Source: Natranaeroarchaeum aerophilus (lineage in GTDB: Archaea > Halobacteriota > Halobacteria > Halobacteriales > Natronoarchaeaceae). From it: a DNA stretch of 64,000 nucleotides. Position 1 is the stretch's first letter; each line of letters opens with the position of its first letter. The notes under the pieces are model-generated. The model was not told the DNA's origin. It saw only the letters and a list, made by a program, of their open reading frames with translations, and made no database searches. The translations under genes and the position numbers were made by a program. Shown one piece after another: positions 34,364-43,030 of the stretch. The DNA lies in assembly GCF_023638055.1 (NCBI RefSeq), contig NZ_JAKRVY010000004.1, positions 62,001 through 126,000 on the forward strand. Direction: 5' to 3'.

Positions 34364-35380
34364 ATGCTCTCTGCAGTTCTTCTCCAATCTGTCGGAACCG
34401 AGCCCGGACTCTCAACAGCATCGCGGGCAGTCGACCCTACGATCGAGAATGTTCCGGCACGCGTCTGGGAGGTCGTCGGTGCAATCCTCGTGTTGGTCCT
34501 CGGCTGGTACGTCTCAAAGCTCGTCGTTCGCTCCGTCGGTCGTGCGATTGCCAGACAGTTCCAGCGACCCAGCATCACACAGACCGTACTGGGCGGAATC
34601 CGTGCCGGCGTTATCGTCGTCTTCGTCTTTATCGCGGCGAGGATCCTGCAGCTAGATACCGGTGATGTCCTGCTTTCCGGTGCCGTATTCGGTGCAGTAC
34701 TCGGTGTGATCCTCGCGCCGATCGTCGCTTCGGTTATCAGCGGGCTGTTCGTGCTCGCGGACCAGCCATTCGAGATCGGCGATATGATCGAACTCGTCGA
34801 TGAGGGACAGAAAGGCTTTGTCGACGATATCACACTCCGCTATACGAAGATGTTCACGCTCGACAACACCTTTATCGTCATCCCAAACTCGACGATCCGG
34901 GACCGGGACGTGATCAACTACTCCGCAGAGGACGAGCGAACCAGACGGTCCCTGGAACTGCTGGTCACGTACGAAAGTGATGTTGAAGCCGCACGGACGC
35001 TGGCCGAGCGGAGCGCTCGACGTGTCGAGGATGTCATCAGCGGCGGTCCGGACATCCGAATCGGCAAGACCCGGTTTCCGGCAGCCCCGACCTGTTTCAT
35101 CGAGGAGTACGCGGACAACGGCGTCCTGTTGATGCTCAGATACTGGGTCGAAGAGCCGTACAAGCTCCAGGCGATCGAGTCCGAAGTAAAAACGAATATC
35201 TGGAACGACCTCGATGATGCCGACGTCGAGATCGCATACCCGCATACGCATCTCGTCTTCGACGAGACGAGCGGGGAGGCACAGGTTGCTGTCTCACAGG
35301 GGGACCACTCGCCAGCAGTGACAGAGGGCAGTGAGATCGCCCCTGGCGAACCTTCGGTCGAAAATGATGGGGCTCAATAG
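34364..35380 (+). CDS. MscS-family mechanosensitive channel (second copy)
   Basis: 338 residues from [10 protein letters not shown]. About four helices precede the MscS pore and beta domain, with [19 protein letters not shown] near residue 125 and [18 protein letters not shown] near residue 165. The C-terminal ~50 residues are acidic and disordered. It is less like the copy at 13875, so they are paralogues with probably different tension thresholds. A TTTATC element near 34335 places the transcript start just before the ATG. Confidence 0.87.
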   Translation: MLSAVLLQSVGTEPGLSTASRAVDPTIENVPARVWEVVGAILVLVLGWYVSKLVVRSVGRAIARQFQRPSITQTVLGGIRAGVIVVFVFIAARILQLDTGDVLLSGAVFGAVLGVILAPIVASVISGLFVLADQPFEIGDMIELVDEGQKGFVDDITLRYTKMFTLDNTFIVIPNSTIRDRDVINYSAEDERTRRSLELLVTYESDVEAARTLAERSARRVEDVISGGPDIRIGKTRFPAAPTCFIEEYADNGVLLMLRYWVEEPYKLQAIESEVKTNIWNDLDDADVEIAYPHTHLVFDETSGEAQVAVSQGDHSPAVTEGSEIAPGEPSVENDGAQ

Positions 35381-35397
35381 CTGGTCTGAGCGATCTG

Positions 35398-35808
35398 CTA
35401 CTCCGGCGCGTGAACGACGACGAGTTCACATTCCAGCCGCTGGCGGAGATAGCTCTCAATATCGGGATCGGAAACAAGCTTTCGGATCATGCGGCGCCAC
35501 CGACCTTCCTGTTTGTGGCCGATGACGACGACATCGGCGTCCTCGTTCGCAATCTCCTCCAGGATGGTCTCTTCGACAAGAAAGCCCTTGCGAACGATGT
35601 ATCGAGCGTTCTGTAGGGTCCCGAACTCCGCTTCGACGGACCGTTTGAGTTCAGCCCGGGAGATATCTCGACTGTCCTGATAGAGGTCAACGTGGAGAAC
35701 TGAAAGATCGCCGTCACGATCGTCGGCGAGCTCGATCGCCTGTGCCAGCGTCTCCTTGGAGTGGCTGCTGAGCGGGTACCGGACCGGAACGACCACGTGA
35801 CTCATCAT
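35398..35808 (-). CDS. Universal stress protein domain protein
   Basis: 136 residues with a UspA-like alpha/beta fold: HVVVPVRYPLSSHSKETLAQ start, DLSVLHVDLYQD, and ADVVVIGHKQEGRWRRM near residue 95, a degenerate ATP loop (G-x2-G-x9-G). Starts with two methionines. Adjacent MscS ends 17 nt away on the other strand. Could bind ATP or act as a signalling partner; target unknown. Confidence 0.85.
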   Translation of the reverse strand: MMSHVVVPVRYPLSSHSKETLAQAIELADDRDGDLSVLHVDLYQDSRDISRAELKRSVEAEFGTLQNARYIVRKGFLVEETILEEIANEDADVVVIGHKQEGRWRRMIRKLVSDPDIESYLRQRLECELVVVHAPE

Positions 35809-35841
35809 CTGTACTGATTGGGGCGACGAGGGTAAACGTTC

Positions 35842-37263
35842 TCACTTGTCGGCTGCAGGTATATCCGTATCTGACGAATCCGCATCTGACGATTCGCTAC
35901 GGTCGTCGCTCCAGCGTATTCGCCCGTCGATCGACGGATCGATCCCCACATCCCGGGCGTACTCGACGAGCACGTCGTACTGGATCGGTCCCTCGCTCAC
36001 GACGTGGCCTTCCGAAAGCGTGGGGAACTCGTGGTCGGTTACCGGCAGGTACGCGGAGGTGGCGAGCGTATACTCCCCCGTCGAATCTACAGGCTCTCCC
36101 CCGACATGGACGTCCACGAGCGACTCGTCCGTGCGGTCCCAGACGACCTCGGCCCCCGAAAGGTGTGCGTGCCACCAGTCCGGTTCCCCGATGTCGATTC
36201 GCTGTCCACTGGCTTCCCGACAGAGGTTGACGATCTCCGCCCCCGTCAACTCGGCCGTCACGATCGGTTCTTCGAACGGAACGATGCCGATCAGATCTGC
36301 GACAGTGACGCCTCCAGCAAGGGGTTCTCCACCACGGATCCCCCCGGCGTTCTGGAGGGCAATATCCGCGTCAGTGTACCAGCGATACGCATCGGCGACG
36401 AAGTTCCCGATTCGGCTCTCACCACGGTGGGTCGTTGCTTCCGTTCGCTCGATCGGTCGTTCGACCGTGGCGACAACCGTCTGGAGTCCCGCACGGCGCT
36501 TGCGCACTCGTAGTGCCTCCGTTACCTGTCTGGCAACCGGTGCATCGTCGACCGTGTGCCGGTTGACCGACGCCGTACCGTCGTCTTCGAGGACGATTTC
36601 GTACAGCGTGTTTCCGCCCGCTCTGGGGCGCGTCAGGAGGGTGTCGTCGAGCCGCCGGATCCGCTCCGCGTGGACGTGCCCGCCGAGGATGACGTCGACG
36701 TCACACTGGAGTGCGATCTGCTCGTCGTCTGCCAGATGTGCGAGAACGACGATCATGTCGACGCCGCGCTCGCGAAGCGTCGCGGTCGCGTTCGCCACCG
36801 CGGAGACTGGATCGGTAACTGTGAGATCTGCGGCAGGTGGCGTAATTGAAGGCGTCGTCGGCGTCGTGACACCGATCACGCCAATCCGATGGCCCGCACG
36901 TTCAATGACGGTCCAGGGGCGCATACCGACGTCCGAGCCAAACCGTTCGCCGTCGAGTTCGATGTTTGCACCCAGCCAGATCTGTGGCGAGGATTCTACA
37001 AGCCCTCTGAGCGCGTCGTATCCGTGATCGAAGTCGTGGTTCCCGGGGATGTCTGCGGCCGGCTCGACGGCCTCGAAGAAATCGAGCGATTGCTCCCCGT
37101 CCTCGGTCAGCGCCAGGACGCCGGGACCGGTGTTGTCGCCAGTTCCCGCAACGAGCGTTGTGTCGTCACGAAGCGAGTCTATCAACCCTGCGAGTCGACC
37201 GACTCGTTCGGGGTCGTCGTAGGCGTTTTCGAGATCAGAGTAGTGAAGCAGCCGCACGGACAT
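35842..37263 (-). CDS. 5'-nucleotidase-type metallophosphoesterase
   Basis: 473 residues with the two-domain UshA layout: the phosphoesterase domain has GTGDNTGPG, PGNHDFDHG, VLAHLADDEQ and GGHVHAE, and the C-terminal domain (residues ~275-440) has RGESRIGNFVADAYRWY and LQNAGGIRGGE. It lacks a signal peptide, so it is cytoplasmic, unlike bacterial UshA. The first motif normally D-x-H is HYSDLENAYDD here, so one metal ligand appears altered. Substrate probably a nucleotide or sugar phosphate. Confidence 0.82.
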   Translation of the reverse strand: MSVRLLHYSDLENAYDDPERVGRLAGLIDSLRDDTTLVAGTGDNTGPGVLALTEDGEQSLDFFEAVEPAADIPGNHDFDHGYDALRGLVESSPQIWLGANIELDGERFGSDVGMRPWTVIERAGHRIGVIGVTTPTTPSITPPAADLTVTDPVSAVANATATLRERGVDMIVVLAHLADDEQIALQCDVDVILGGHVHAERIRRLDDTLLTRPRAGGNTLYEIVLEDDGTASVNRHTVDDAPVARQVTEALRVRKRRAGLQTVVATVERPIERTEATTHRGESRIGNFVADAYRWYTDADIALQNAGGIRGGEPLAGGVTVADLIGIVPFEEPIVTAELTGAEIVNLCREASGQRIDIGEPDWWHAHLSGAEVVWDRTDESLVDVHVGGEPVDSTGEYTLATSAYLPVTDHEFPTLSEGHVVSEGPIQYDVLVEYARDVGIDPSIDGRIRWSDDRSESSDADSSDTDIPAADK

Positions 37264-37356
37264 ACCGGTAGCCGAGTCCCCGAGTGCGTATATACCCCGC
37301 GGACGGCCTCGGCCAGTGTCGAATCACATTTCAGGCTCTCCACCGAGGGAATACGT

Positions 37357-37596
37357 ATGAGAACGCATACGACGGAGGACGGTGAGACACTCTTCATTGC
37401 CGAGGACGAGGGCGACCGAGGATCGGACGGGCCGTTCTACGTCGCGTACGGAACAGCCGCTCGCGAGCAAAAGTACGGCTGGTTCTGTAGCAACTGTGAA
37501 TCGGTCGACAACGCCATGGACGCGATGGGTCGTATCCAGTGCAACCGCTGTGGCAACTTCCGGAAACCGACCGAGTGGGACGCCGCCCACGAGTAA
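37357..37596 (+). CDS. DUF5816 zinc-ribbon protein
   Basis: 79 residues with two CxxC pairs, CSNC and CNRC, spaced about 17 residues apart, making one zinc ribbon at the C-terminal half. N-terminus MRTHTTEDGETLFIAED is acidic beta. Starts with ATG at 37357 after ATACGT; divergent from the metallophosphoesterase. Conserved in haloarchaea; function unknown, probably nucleic acid or protein binding. Confidence 0.78.
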   Translation: MRTHTTEDGETLFIAEDEGDRGSDGPFYVAYGTAAREQKYGWFCSNCESVDNAMDAMGRIQCNRCGNFRKPTEWDAAHE

Positions 37597-37674
37597 CAGT
37601 CCTCGTACCGATCGTTCTCAGTTCCGAGGTGTCGCCAGTAGCTTTATTATGCCGGGTGTGGTACTGATAGGCGA

Positions 37675-37989
37675 ATGGGAACCGTTAGCAACCCACTTGC
37701 CCAAGAGGCGAGGTCCATCTTCGCAGAACTCGGGTACACGATCTCTGACCACGGCGACGAATTAACGGCTGAACGGGGCTGGAAAGTCGTTGAGGTTACG
37801 CCCATGCCCGAACCGAAATCACCACCCGCGTCGGGATCACTTCGATGTTTCGTTACATATCAACACAGTGTCCGCGACCTTCGCCAGCGAATTCGGCAGG
37901 CAAACCCCGAGTACGACTGGGCGATCATTACAGTTGAAGACGATGACTACGAGGTCGTACGAGCCCCGCCATGTGCTGAAGCAGCCTGA
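37675..37989 (+). CDS. DUF7116-like small protein
   Basis: 104 residues, soluble, with AELGYTISDHGDELTAERGWKVVEVTP, then SLRCFVTYQHSVRDLRQRI and a final EYDWAIITVEDDDYEVVRAPP. I recall it as a conserved haloarchaeal protein of unknown function. A TTTATTATG box at 37644-37652 lies about 27 nt before the ATG, so the transcript is leaderless. Confidence 0.7.
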   Translation: MGTVSNPLAQEARSIFAELGYTISDHGDELTAERGWKVVEVTPMPEPKSPPASGSLRCFVTYQHSVRDLRQRIRQANPEYDWAIITVEDDDYEVVRAPPCAEAA

Positions 37990-38080
37990 ATCCATTTTTT
38001 GCTGACAGGGTCTCGACACCGGACGAACAGGTCGTTCCAATGAGAAAACGGTAAGTCGTTGACTACGCTACCTGTTACTA

Positions 38081-39832
38081 ATGGTCCCCGGATCTGTCAG
38101 CTATCGTCGTCAGGTACTAGCTGGCCTGGGAGCGACAGCACTGGGAGCGAGTGCAGGCTGTCTTGACTTCTTCCGTGAAGTGGGAAGCACAGGTCCAACC
38201 CAACTCTCGGTCAATGTCACGACGCTCCCTGCTGACGACGATACTGCTAGTTCCCGCATCGCGCGTCAGCTCGTAGATAACCTCTCCGAGGCGGGGATCA
38301 ATGCGACAATTGACCCACGCGAGGACGAGCAGGCGCTTCGAGCACTACTGCTGGACAACGACTACGACATTTTTGTCGGCCGCCATCCCGCAATCACCGA
38401 TCCGGACGAACTTCGGACACTGCTCCATACACGATATAGCGAGGAAAAGGGTTGGCAAAACCCCTACGGAGTAACCATTCCGTCGCTTGACGACCTACTG
38501 GATCGTCAACGGAGCGAGTCCGGCGAACAGCGCATGCAGACGGTGACAGAACTCCAGAAGGAACTATTTGATCTCCACCCCCTGTCCGTAATCGCGTACC
38601 CCTCCAAACTAACAGCCGTACGTACAGATCTGGTCACTGATACTCTCCCTGGGGGACTCACTACGCGGAACGACTATCTACGACTCGAGGCTGCGAATCC
38701 TGAACGGGATCGTCTATTGGTGAGCCTCTTTCGGCCGACTGTGACCGAAAACCTGAATCCTCTCGTCCCTGAAACCGGACCCGACAGCGCAATTCTCGAT
38801 TGTATTTACGATCCGCTGTTCGAGTGGATCGATGGCGAACTGGTACCGTGGCTAGCCGAGGATGTCACATGGACGGAGGCCGAAAACACCGTCACGGCGA
38901 CAGTTCGGATACGACCTGCACTTCGGTGGCACGACGAAACCGCGTTGACGACGGCTGATATCGGGTTCACATACGACATGCTACGGGATACTACCATGGG
39001 CGACTCCGACTATGCGATCCCTGCCCCCCAGTTCCGTGGCCGTAGTTCGCTGGTCGACAGCGTCGATACACTCTCGAACAGAGAAATCACCCTGGAGTTC
39101 CCCGATACGAGTATCGAAACCGCCCGGCGTGCGCTTACCGTCCCGATACTTCCACAGCACGAGTGGGAAGATCGGACAGAACGGTCTGCAGACCATCTAA
39201 CGACGGCGATCGAAACATCCAATGAAGAGCCGATCGGTAGCGGCCCATTCATCTACGAGGACTCGACCGAGGACAGTGATCTGATCCTTTCGCGTAACGA
39301 GGATCACTTTCTGCTAGATCTTGAGGATCCACACGAACGACTCGAATCGTTACGTGGCGACACCACATTCGACGAAATCGAGTTCGAGGTGGGGGTGAAC
39401 GTCGGTGTTGTACTCAGCGATATCGACAGCGGTAACCGGGATATTACCGCAACTTCGATCCCCCCGGGCGACGTCGAGAGCGTCCAGAACAACTATGACA
39501 ATACCGAAGTACTCGTAGGAGAGGGACAGGAGTTCTTTGTTCTCGGCTTCAACACTCGACGCCATCCAATGGGGAATCACCGTTTCAGACAAACAGTTGC
39601 CCGTCTTGTCGATCGGAACTATATTGCTGAAACCGTTCTCGAGGGCTATGGACAGCCATCGGACACCCCGCTGAAGCGTACGGAGTTCGTTACGGACGAG
39701 TTCACGTGGACTGGTCAGAGCAGTCTCGGACTGTTTCCGGGTAAAGACGGAGCCGTGGATCCGGAGGCTGCGCGGGACACGTTCAGGGATGCTGGATTCC
39801 GCTTCGACGACGACGGCAATCTGGTCGTTTAA
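38081..39832 (+). CDS. Family 5 substrate-binding lipoprotein, apparently circularly permuted
   Basis: 583 residues with a Tat-like lipoprotein start (YRRQVLAGLG, then SAGC near residue 27). Residues ~40-205 look like the end of a usual SBP_bac_5 protein (LSVNVTTLPADDDT, DLHPLSVIAYPSKLTAVR), while residues ~210-583 look like its beginning (RPTVTENLNPLVPET, IGSGPFIYEDST near 383, HRFRQTVARLVDR near 500). The order is thus C-part then N-part. It would bind peptides, nickel or similar in the pseudo-periplasm. No permease lies nearby, so it is an orphan or shares a transporter. Confidence 0.78.
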   Translation: MVPGSVSYRRQVLAGLGATALGASAGCLDFFREVGSTGPTQLSVNVTTLPADDDTASSRIARQLVDNLSEAGINATIDPREDEQALRALLLDNDYDIFVGRHPAITDPDELRTLLHTRYSEEKGWQNPYGVTIPSLDDLLDRQRSESGEQRMQTVTELQKELFDLHPLSVIAYPSKLTAVRTDLVTDTLPGGLTTRNDYLRLEAANPERDRLLVSLFRPTVTENLNPLVPETGPDSAILDCIYDPLFEWIDGELVPWLAEDVTWTEAENTVTATVRIRPALRWHDETALTTADIGFTYDMLRDTTMGDSDYAIPAPQFRGRSSLVDSVDTLSNREITLEFPDTSIETARRALTVPILPQHEWEDRTERSADHLTTAIETSNEEPIGSGPFIYEDSTEDSDLILSRNEDHFLLDLEDPHERLESLRGDTTFDEIEFEVGVNVGVVLSDIDSGNRDITATSIPPGDVESVQNNYDNTEVLVGEGQEFFVLGFNTRRHPMGNHRFRQTVARLVDRNYIAETVLEGYGQPSDTPLKRTEFVTDEFTWTGQSSLGLFPGKDGAVDPEAARDTFRDAGFRFDDDGNLVV

Positions 39833-39942
39833 GACTGAGTCAGGCCAGTATCGATCAGTGTTCCCGGACAGATTCCTGATCGTCGCTGCGTAGGCGAAGT
39901 TTAAGTGATATCGCGTAAAAGGAAACGACGAGGGTTGATACA

Positions 39943-40143
39943 ATGGTATTCAAGAAAATCACGATGATCGGCACGAGCTCGGACAGTTTTGAGGACGCAA
40001 CCGACGACGCCCTCGACAGGGCGGAAGCGACACTGGAGAACATCCACTGGGCGGAAGTCGAGAACCTCGGCGTCGAAGTAGCATCTGCAGACGGTCGCGA
40101 GTATCAGGCAGAAGTCGAGATCGCGTTCGAACTCGAGGACTGA
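39943..40143 (+). CDS. Dodecin, flavin-storage protein
   Basis: 66 residues, MVFKKITMIGTSSDSFEDAT, with NIHWAEVENLGVEVASADGREYQAEVEIAFEL; the Trp in IHWAEV stacks on riboflavin or FMN in the 12-subunit shell. Dodecin buffers free flavin, preventing photodamage. It ends exactly where the convergent IscA-type gene ends (no gap). It may link with riboflavin enzymes elsewhere in the window. Confidence 0.93.
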   Translation: MVFKKITMIGTSSDSFEDATDDALDRAEATLENIHWAEVENLGVEVASADGREYQAEVEIAFELED

Positions 40144-40512
40144 TCAGGTACGGAACGACTCGCCACAGCCACACTCGCTGACGACGTTGGGGTTCTCGAC
40201 GTGGAACCCCTCCGCCTGCAGTCCGCTTTCGTAATCGACGACGCTACCTTCGATGTAGTTCTGGCTTGCCGGATCGACGAACACGCGTAGCCCGTTGTGT
40301 TCGGTTATCGTATCGTCTTCTTCCGGGGCATCGTCGAAGCGCATTCCGTACGAGAGTCCCGCGCAGCCGCCCTGCTGGACGAACAGTCGCAGTCCGGCGA
40401 CCCCCTCGTCGAGGCCTTCGCTGTCGAGTAGCGATAGCGCCTCATCTGCAGCCGCTTGCGTTACCTTGACGGTCCCCGATCCGTCCTTGCCCTGTGCGGT
40501 CTCGGTACTCAT
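40144..40512 (-). CDS. IscA/ErpA-type iron-sulfur cluster carrier
   Basis: 122 residues. The three conserved Cys are in VQQGGCAGLSYGM near residue 50 and ECGCGES near the C-terminus (C-G-C). They bind a cluster or Fe in a dimer and transfer it to client enzymes. N-terminus STETAQGKDGSGT is a polar halophilic extension. Convergent with dodecin. Confidence 0.93.
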   Translation of the reverse strand: MSTETAQGKDGSGTVKVTQAAADEALSLLDSEGLDEGVAGLRLFVQQGGCAGLSYGMRFDDAPEEDDTITEHNGLRVFVDPASQNYIEGSVVDYESGLQAEGFHVENPNVVSECGCGESFRT

Positions 40513-40608
40513 AACACATCATATGATGGGTACGCAGATAATACTGACGGCGACTTCCGGTGCCTGTATCTCGAAGCCGTTTTCGTGGGTGGCGTCACAG
40601 ACAACCTA

Positions 40609-40815
40609 CTACTGAGGCGTGAACGAATTGCCGATTTTTGTCTGATCCGTGCGCGAACACCCGCCCTGAAAGTGACGCAGTAGATCACTGGATATTTGTT
40701 CGTTGTTCTCCCGGTCAGCGGTACTTGCGGTGGCCCGTAGCATACCCATCGCGAGACGGGCGCCACTCCTGATCGTCAGGTATTCGACAAGTTGCCCGTC
40801 AGTGATGAATGACAT
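40609..40815 (-). CDS. Putative small protein in an AT-rich gap
   Basis: 68 residues from the ATG at 40815 (MSFITDGQLVEYLTIRSGARL...). Support is positional: TTTAAATG at 40845-40852 lies about 27 nt before a start site near 40821, a few nt before the ATG. The product has one predicted helix with LVEYLTIRSGARLAMGMLRA and a polar tail. No similarity recognised. It could be spurious; a small gene with a real promoter is the alternative. Confidence 0.4.
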   Translation of the reverse strand: MSFITDGQLVEYLTIRSGARLAMGMLRATASTADRENNEQISSDLLRHFQGGCSRTDQTKIGNSFTPQ

Positions 40816-40844
40816 CCGACGTGATTCTGTGAATGTCACACAAC

Positions 40845-40852
40845 CATTTAAA
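40845..40852 (-). promoter_or_regulatory. TATA box before the 68-residue ORF
   Basis: CATTTAAA on the plus strand, TTTAAATG on the minus strand, in the region between the IscA gene and the beta-helix gene. Spacing fits the ATG at 40815. Confidence 0.4.
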
Positions 40853-41019
40853 AAAGTAGTAGAATCACCCTAACGACAGGCACAGCGCTCGTACAGAGTC
40901 TTGCTGCGTCCACAGTAGCACGTAAATATAGTGTGACTCATCATGTGGTAACTAAACAACTATAAAAAATTGTTTCTGGATACTATTCACAGTGAAGATA
41001 TTTTATACAGCAATAAGAA

Positions 41020-41028
41020 TTATTTAAG
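41020..41028 (+). promoter_or_regulatory. TATA box of the beta-helix gene
   Basis: TTATTTAAG centred about 27 nt before the ATG at 41049; leaderless start inferred. Confidence 0.5.
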
Positions 41029-41048
41029 TAACCTGCTCTTACCGTTAC

Positions 41049-42848
41049 ATGGACCGAAAGTCTGAGCAGACTGATGCACAGAAGGATATAACTACTACTA
41101 CAAGTACAGAGCAAACTTTTAGTAAGAATAGCTTACGCGGAGATAATTCAGAGTACGGACGAAGAAAATATCTAAAGCTACTGGGAGCTTCCACGATTAC
41201 AGCAGCTGGGCTCGGTACAGCTTCAACTGTGCTTGCCGACGATTACAGAACAATTACTGTAGATTCCGGCGCAACTCGGGTAATCAGAGTCAACAGCGAT
41301 GAAACACTCGAGAACCTGCTGGTCGATATCTCCGCGGATGGCGCTGACGCACGAATCGTGGCGCAAGGAAACAACTGGACAATTCGCAATGTTGGCTTCC
41401 ACGGAGTGGCCTCACAATCATCGCTTTCGAACTGTATTGCCGCGAGTGGTACCGGGACGATCGAACGGTGTTATTTTGGCGATGGTATCCCACTCGATGC
41501 CAGCTGGAGCAAAGGATGTATCGGCGTGAGCCACACCCATAGCGGAGAAATTAACGTCCACGACACCTACATCAGCGGCTGGGAGGACAACGCCGTCTAC
41601 GCTGCTGGTGCGGCTCGGGATACTGATGGCGGCGGTGGAACTATCAACTTCTACAACTGTTATTTCCGTGACAACAACATCAGCCACCTTCGCGTTGCAA
41701 CCGACGGAACAGTTATTGAAGACTGTGTGTTCCATAACGACTCAGAGGTTCGACAGGGCGGCTCTTCGGCGATTAATTCTCGGGGGATTTACACAGGCTA
41801 CGGTGATCCCTCACAGACAGTTACTGTGCGAAATTGCGACGTCGATATCGGCAGTCATAACACGAACGGTGCAGGATCGGCGTTCGTCTCCGGAACCCAC
41901 GATATTCAGGGACCACTCACCACTATCCGAGTTCAAGATTCGGAAGTACGTGGAGAAACCCACGGAGAGTACGTCGAGTACGACAACGTTGGCAGCGATC
42001 CCACGATCAGAGTTCCAGAGGGTGTTCCAACCGATGCAGAGACTGCTGCAACGGGCAGACCTGAGGACACGACCGAGGAGGAAGAACCCGCAGAAAACCT
42101 CCCAGAGATGGAGCCACATCTACTGACATTTATTTCCACGGACGACGACGACCGAATGGAATACCAGTTCATGGCTGATGGGCCGGTCGAAGCCCTCACA
42201 GAATCCCCATACATGAGCCCTAGCGGGAACGATATCCGGGCAACGAGTAATTTCCAGATCGATCAAGAGGATGACGACTATGTCATCCAGGGGCACACCG
42301 GAAACGGTTATGGTGATGCGTTCGAAGTCTACGGATCTGTTACCGAAGCGACAGTCGACTCCGACGAGATGATCATCGAACTGGACGGCGACCGTATCAA
42401 CGAAGCGGAACTCGTTAAACGGACAGGCGATCAGAACGTCAGTGAAAGCGAGGACGATGACGAACGGGAATCCACCACAGAACGGTCAGCGGACACCGAC
42501 GACGGAAACGAGAACATCACATCAGATAGTGGTGACGATACCGAACAAAGGTCGTCGACATCGACGGGTGCCAATGAGGGAGATCTTCCGAACGACCTCA
42601 TTATCGACGGGTCGGACAACGGCACAGTAAGTCAGTACGAAGTGTCCGTCTCGGGCGAAATAGTGCCTGACGAAGAGCTCTCATCTGTAGTCAACCAGGG
42701 CCTGGCCTGGGATACGCTCCCCTCTACCATCTCGGACGGGACGGTGGTCGGCGTCGTTGGCCACGGGAAAGACGGCTACCGGTATTCGGGTAACATCATT
42801 AGCGTCGAGATCCGTGGCGACGCTGGACTCGATATTGAAAGATCATAA
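41049..42848 (+). CDS. Tat-exported right-handed beta-helix protein
   Basis: 599 residues with a long polar N-region and a Tat motif RRKYLKLLGASTITAAG near residue 39, signal cleavage after VLA (near 62). Residues ~80-330 repeat short strands (NVGFHGVAS, YFGDGIP, NCDVDIGSH) of a parallel beta-helix, as in pectate-lyase-like and exopolysaccharide-processing proteins. The rest is a beta-sandwich with a highly acidic, Ser/Thr-rich linker. Genes for a glycosyltransferase and a flippase follow, so a cell-surface polysaccharide role is likely. The last residues and stop codon lie in the TnpB remnant. Base composition is lower in GC than the flanks. Confidence 0.78.
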   Translation: MDRKSEQTDAQKDITTTTSTEQTFSKNSLRGDNSEYGRRKYLKLLGASTITAAGLGTASTVLADDYRTITVDSGATRVIRVNSDETLENLLVDISADGADARIVAQGNNWTIRNVGFHGVASQSSLSNCIAASGTGTIERCYFGDGIPLDASWSKGCIGVSHTHSGEINVHDTYISGWEDNAVYAAGAARDTDGGGGTINFYNCYFRDNNISHLRVATDGTVIEDCVFHNDSEVRQGGSSAINSRGIYTGYGDPSQTVTVRNCDVDIGSHNTNGAGSAFVSGTHDIQGPLTTIRVQDSEVRGETHGEYVEYDNVGSDPTIRVPEGVPTDAETAATGRPEDTTEEEEPAENLPEMEPHLLTFISTDDDDRMEYQFMADGPVEALTESPYMSPSGNDIRATSNFQIDQEDDDYVIQGHTGNGYGDAFEVYGSVTEATVDSDEMIIELDGDRINEAELVKRTGDQNVSESEDDDERESTTERSADTDDGNENITSDSGDDTEQRSSTSTGANEGDLPNDLIIDGSDNGTVSQYEVSVSGEIVPDEELSSVVNQGLAWDTLPSTISDGTVVGVVGHGKDGYRYSGNIISVEIRGDAGLDIERS

Positions 42849-43030
42849 CGCCGCTCGGAATATTGGGTCGCGTCTTGTCCAGCACTGGCTCAAGTCTGGT
42901 GCTGGACGCGCCAACAGTCAGGTGGCGCTGAAGTCAGGGACAGTGAACGCGAATGGTCGATTCCGACCGACTGCCCTTCGCAGTTAGAGCGGGAGTCCAC
43001 TGACAAGCCCACGACTTCAGTCGTGGGTTC
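42841..43030 (+). mobile_element. Decayed IS200/IS605-group end with TnpB C-terminal fragment
   Basis: In frame from 42841 to the stop at 42985-42987 the product reads DHNAARNIGSRLVQHWLKSG and on to NANGRFRPTALRS, the last ~48 residues of a TnpB (OrfB) with the RuvC III Asp in DHNAARNI. The N-terminal part and the left end are gone. After it, CCCACGAC (43008-43015), TTCA, GTCGTGGG (43020-43027) is the terminal hairpin of such elements. The remnant touches the coding ends of both neighbours. Confidence 0.82.

Larger units (their letters stand above)
40816..41048. other. AT-rich divergent intergenic region
   Basis: No gene seen. A+T content is clearly above the surroundings. It holds AACAA(CTATAAAAAA)TTGTT, an inverted pair around 40958-40976, and the TATA box of the beta-helix gene at 41020-41028. 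Confidence 0.5.
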
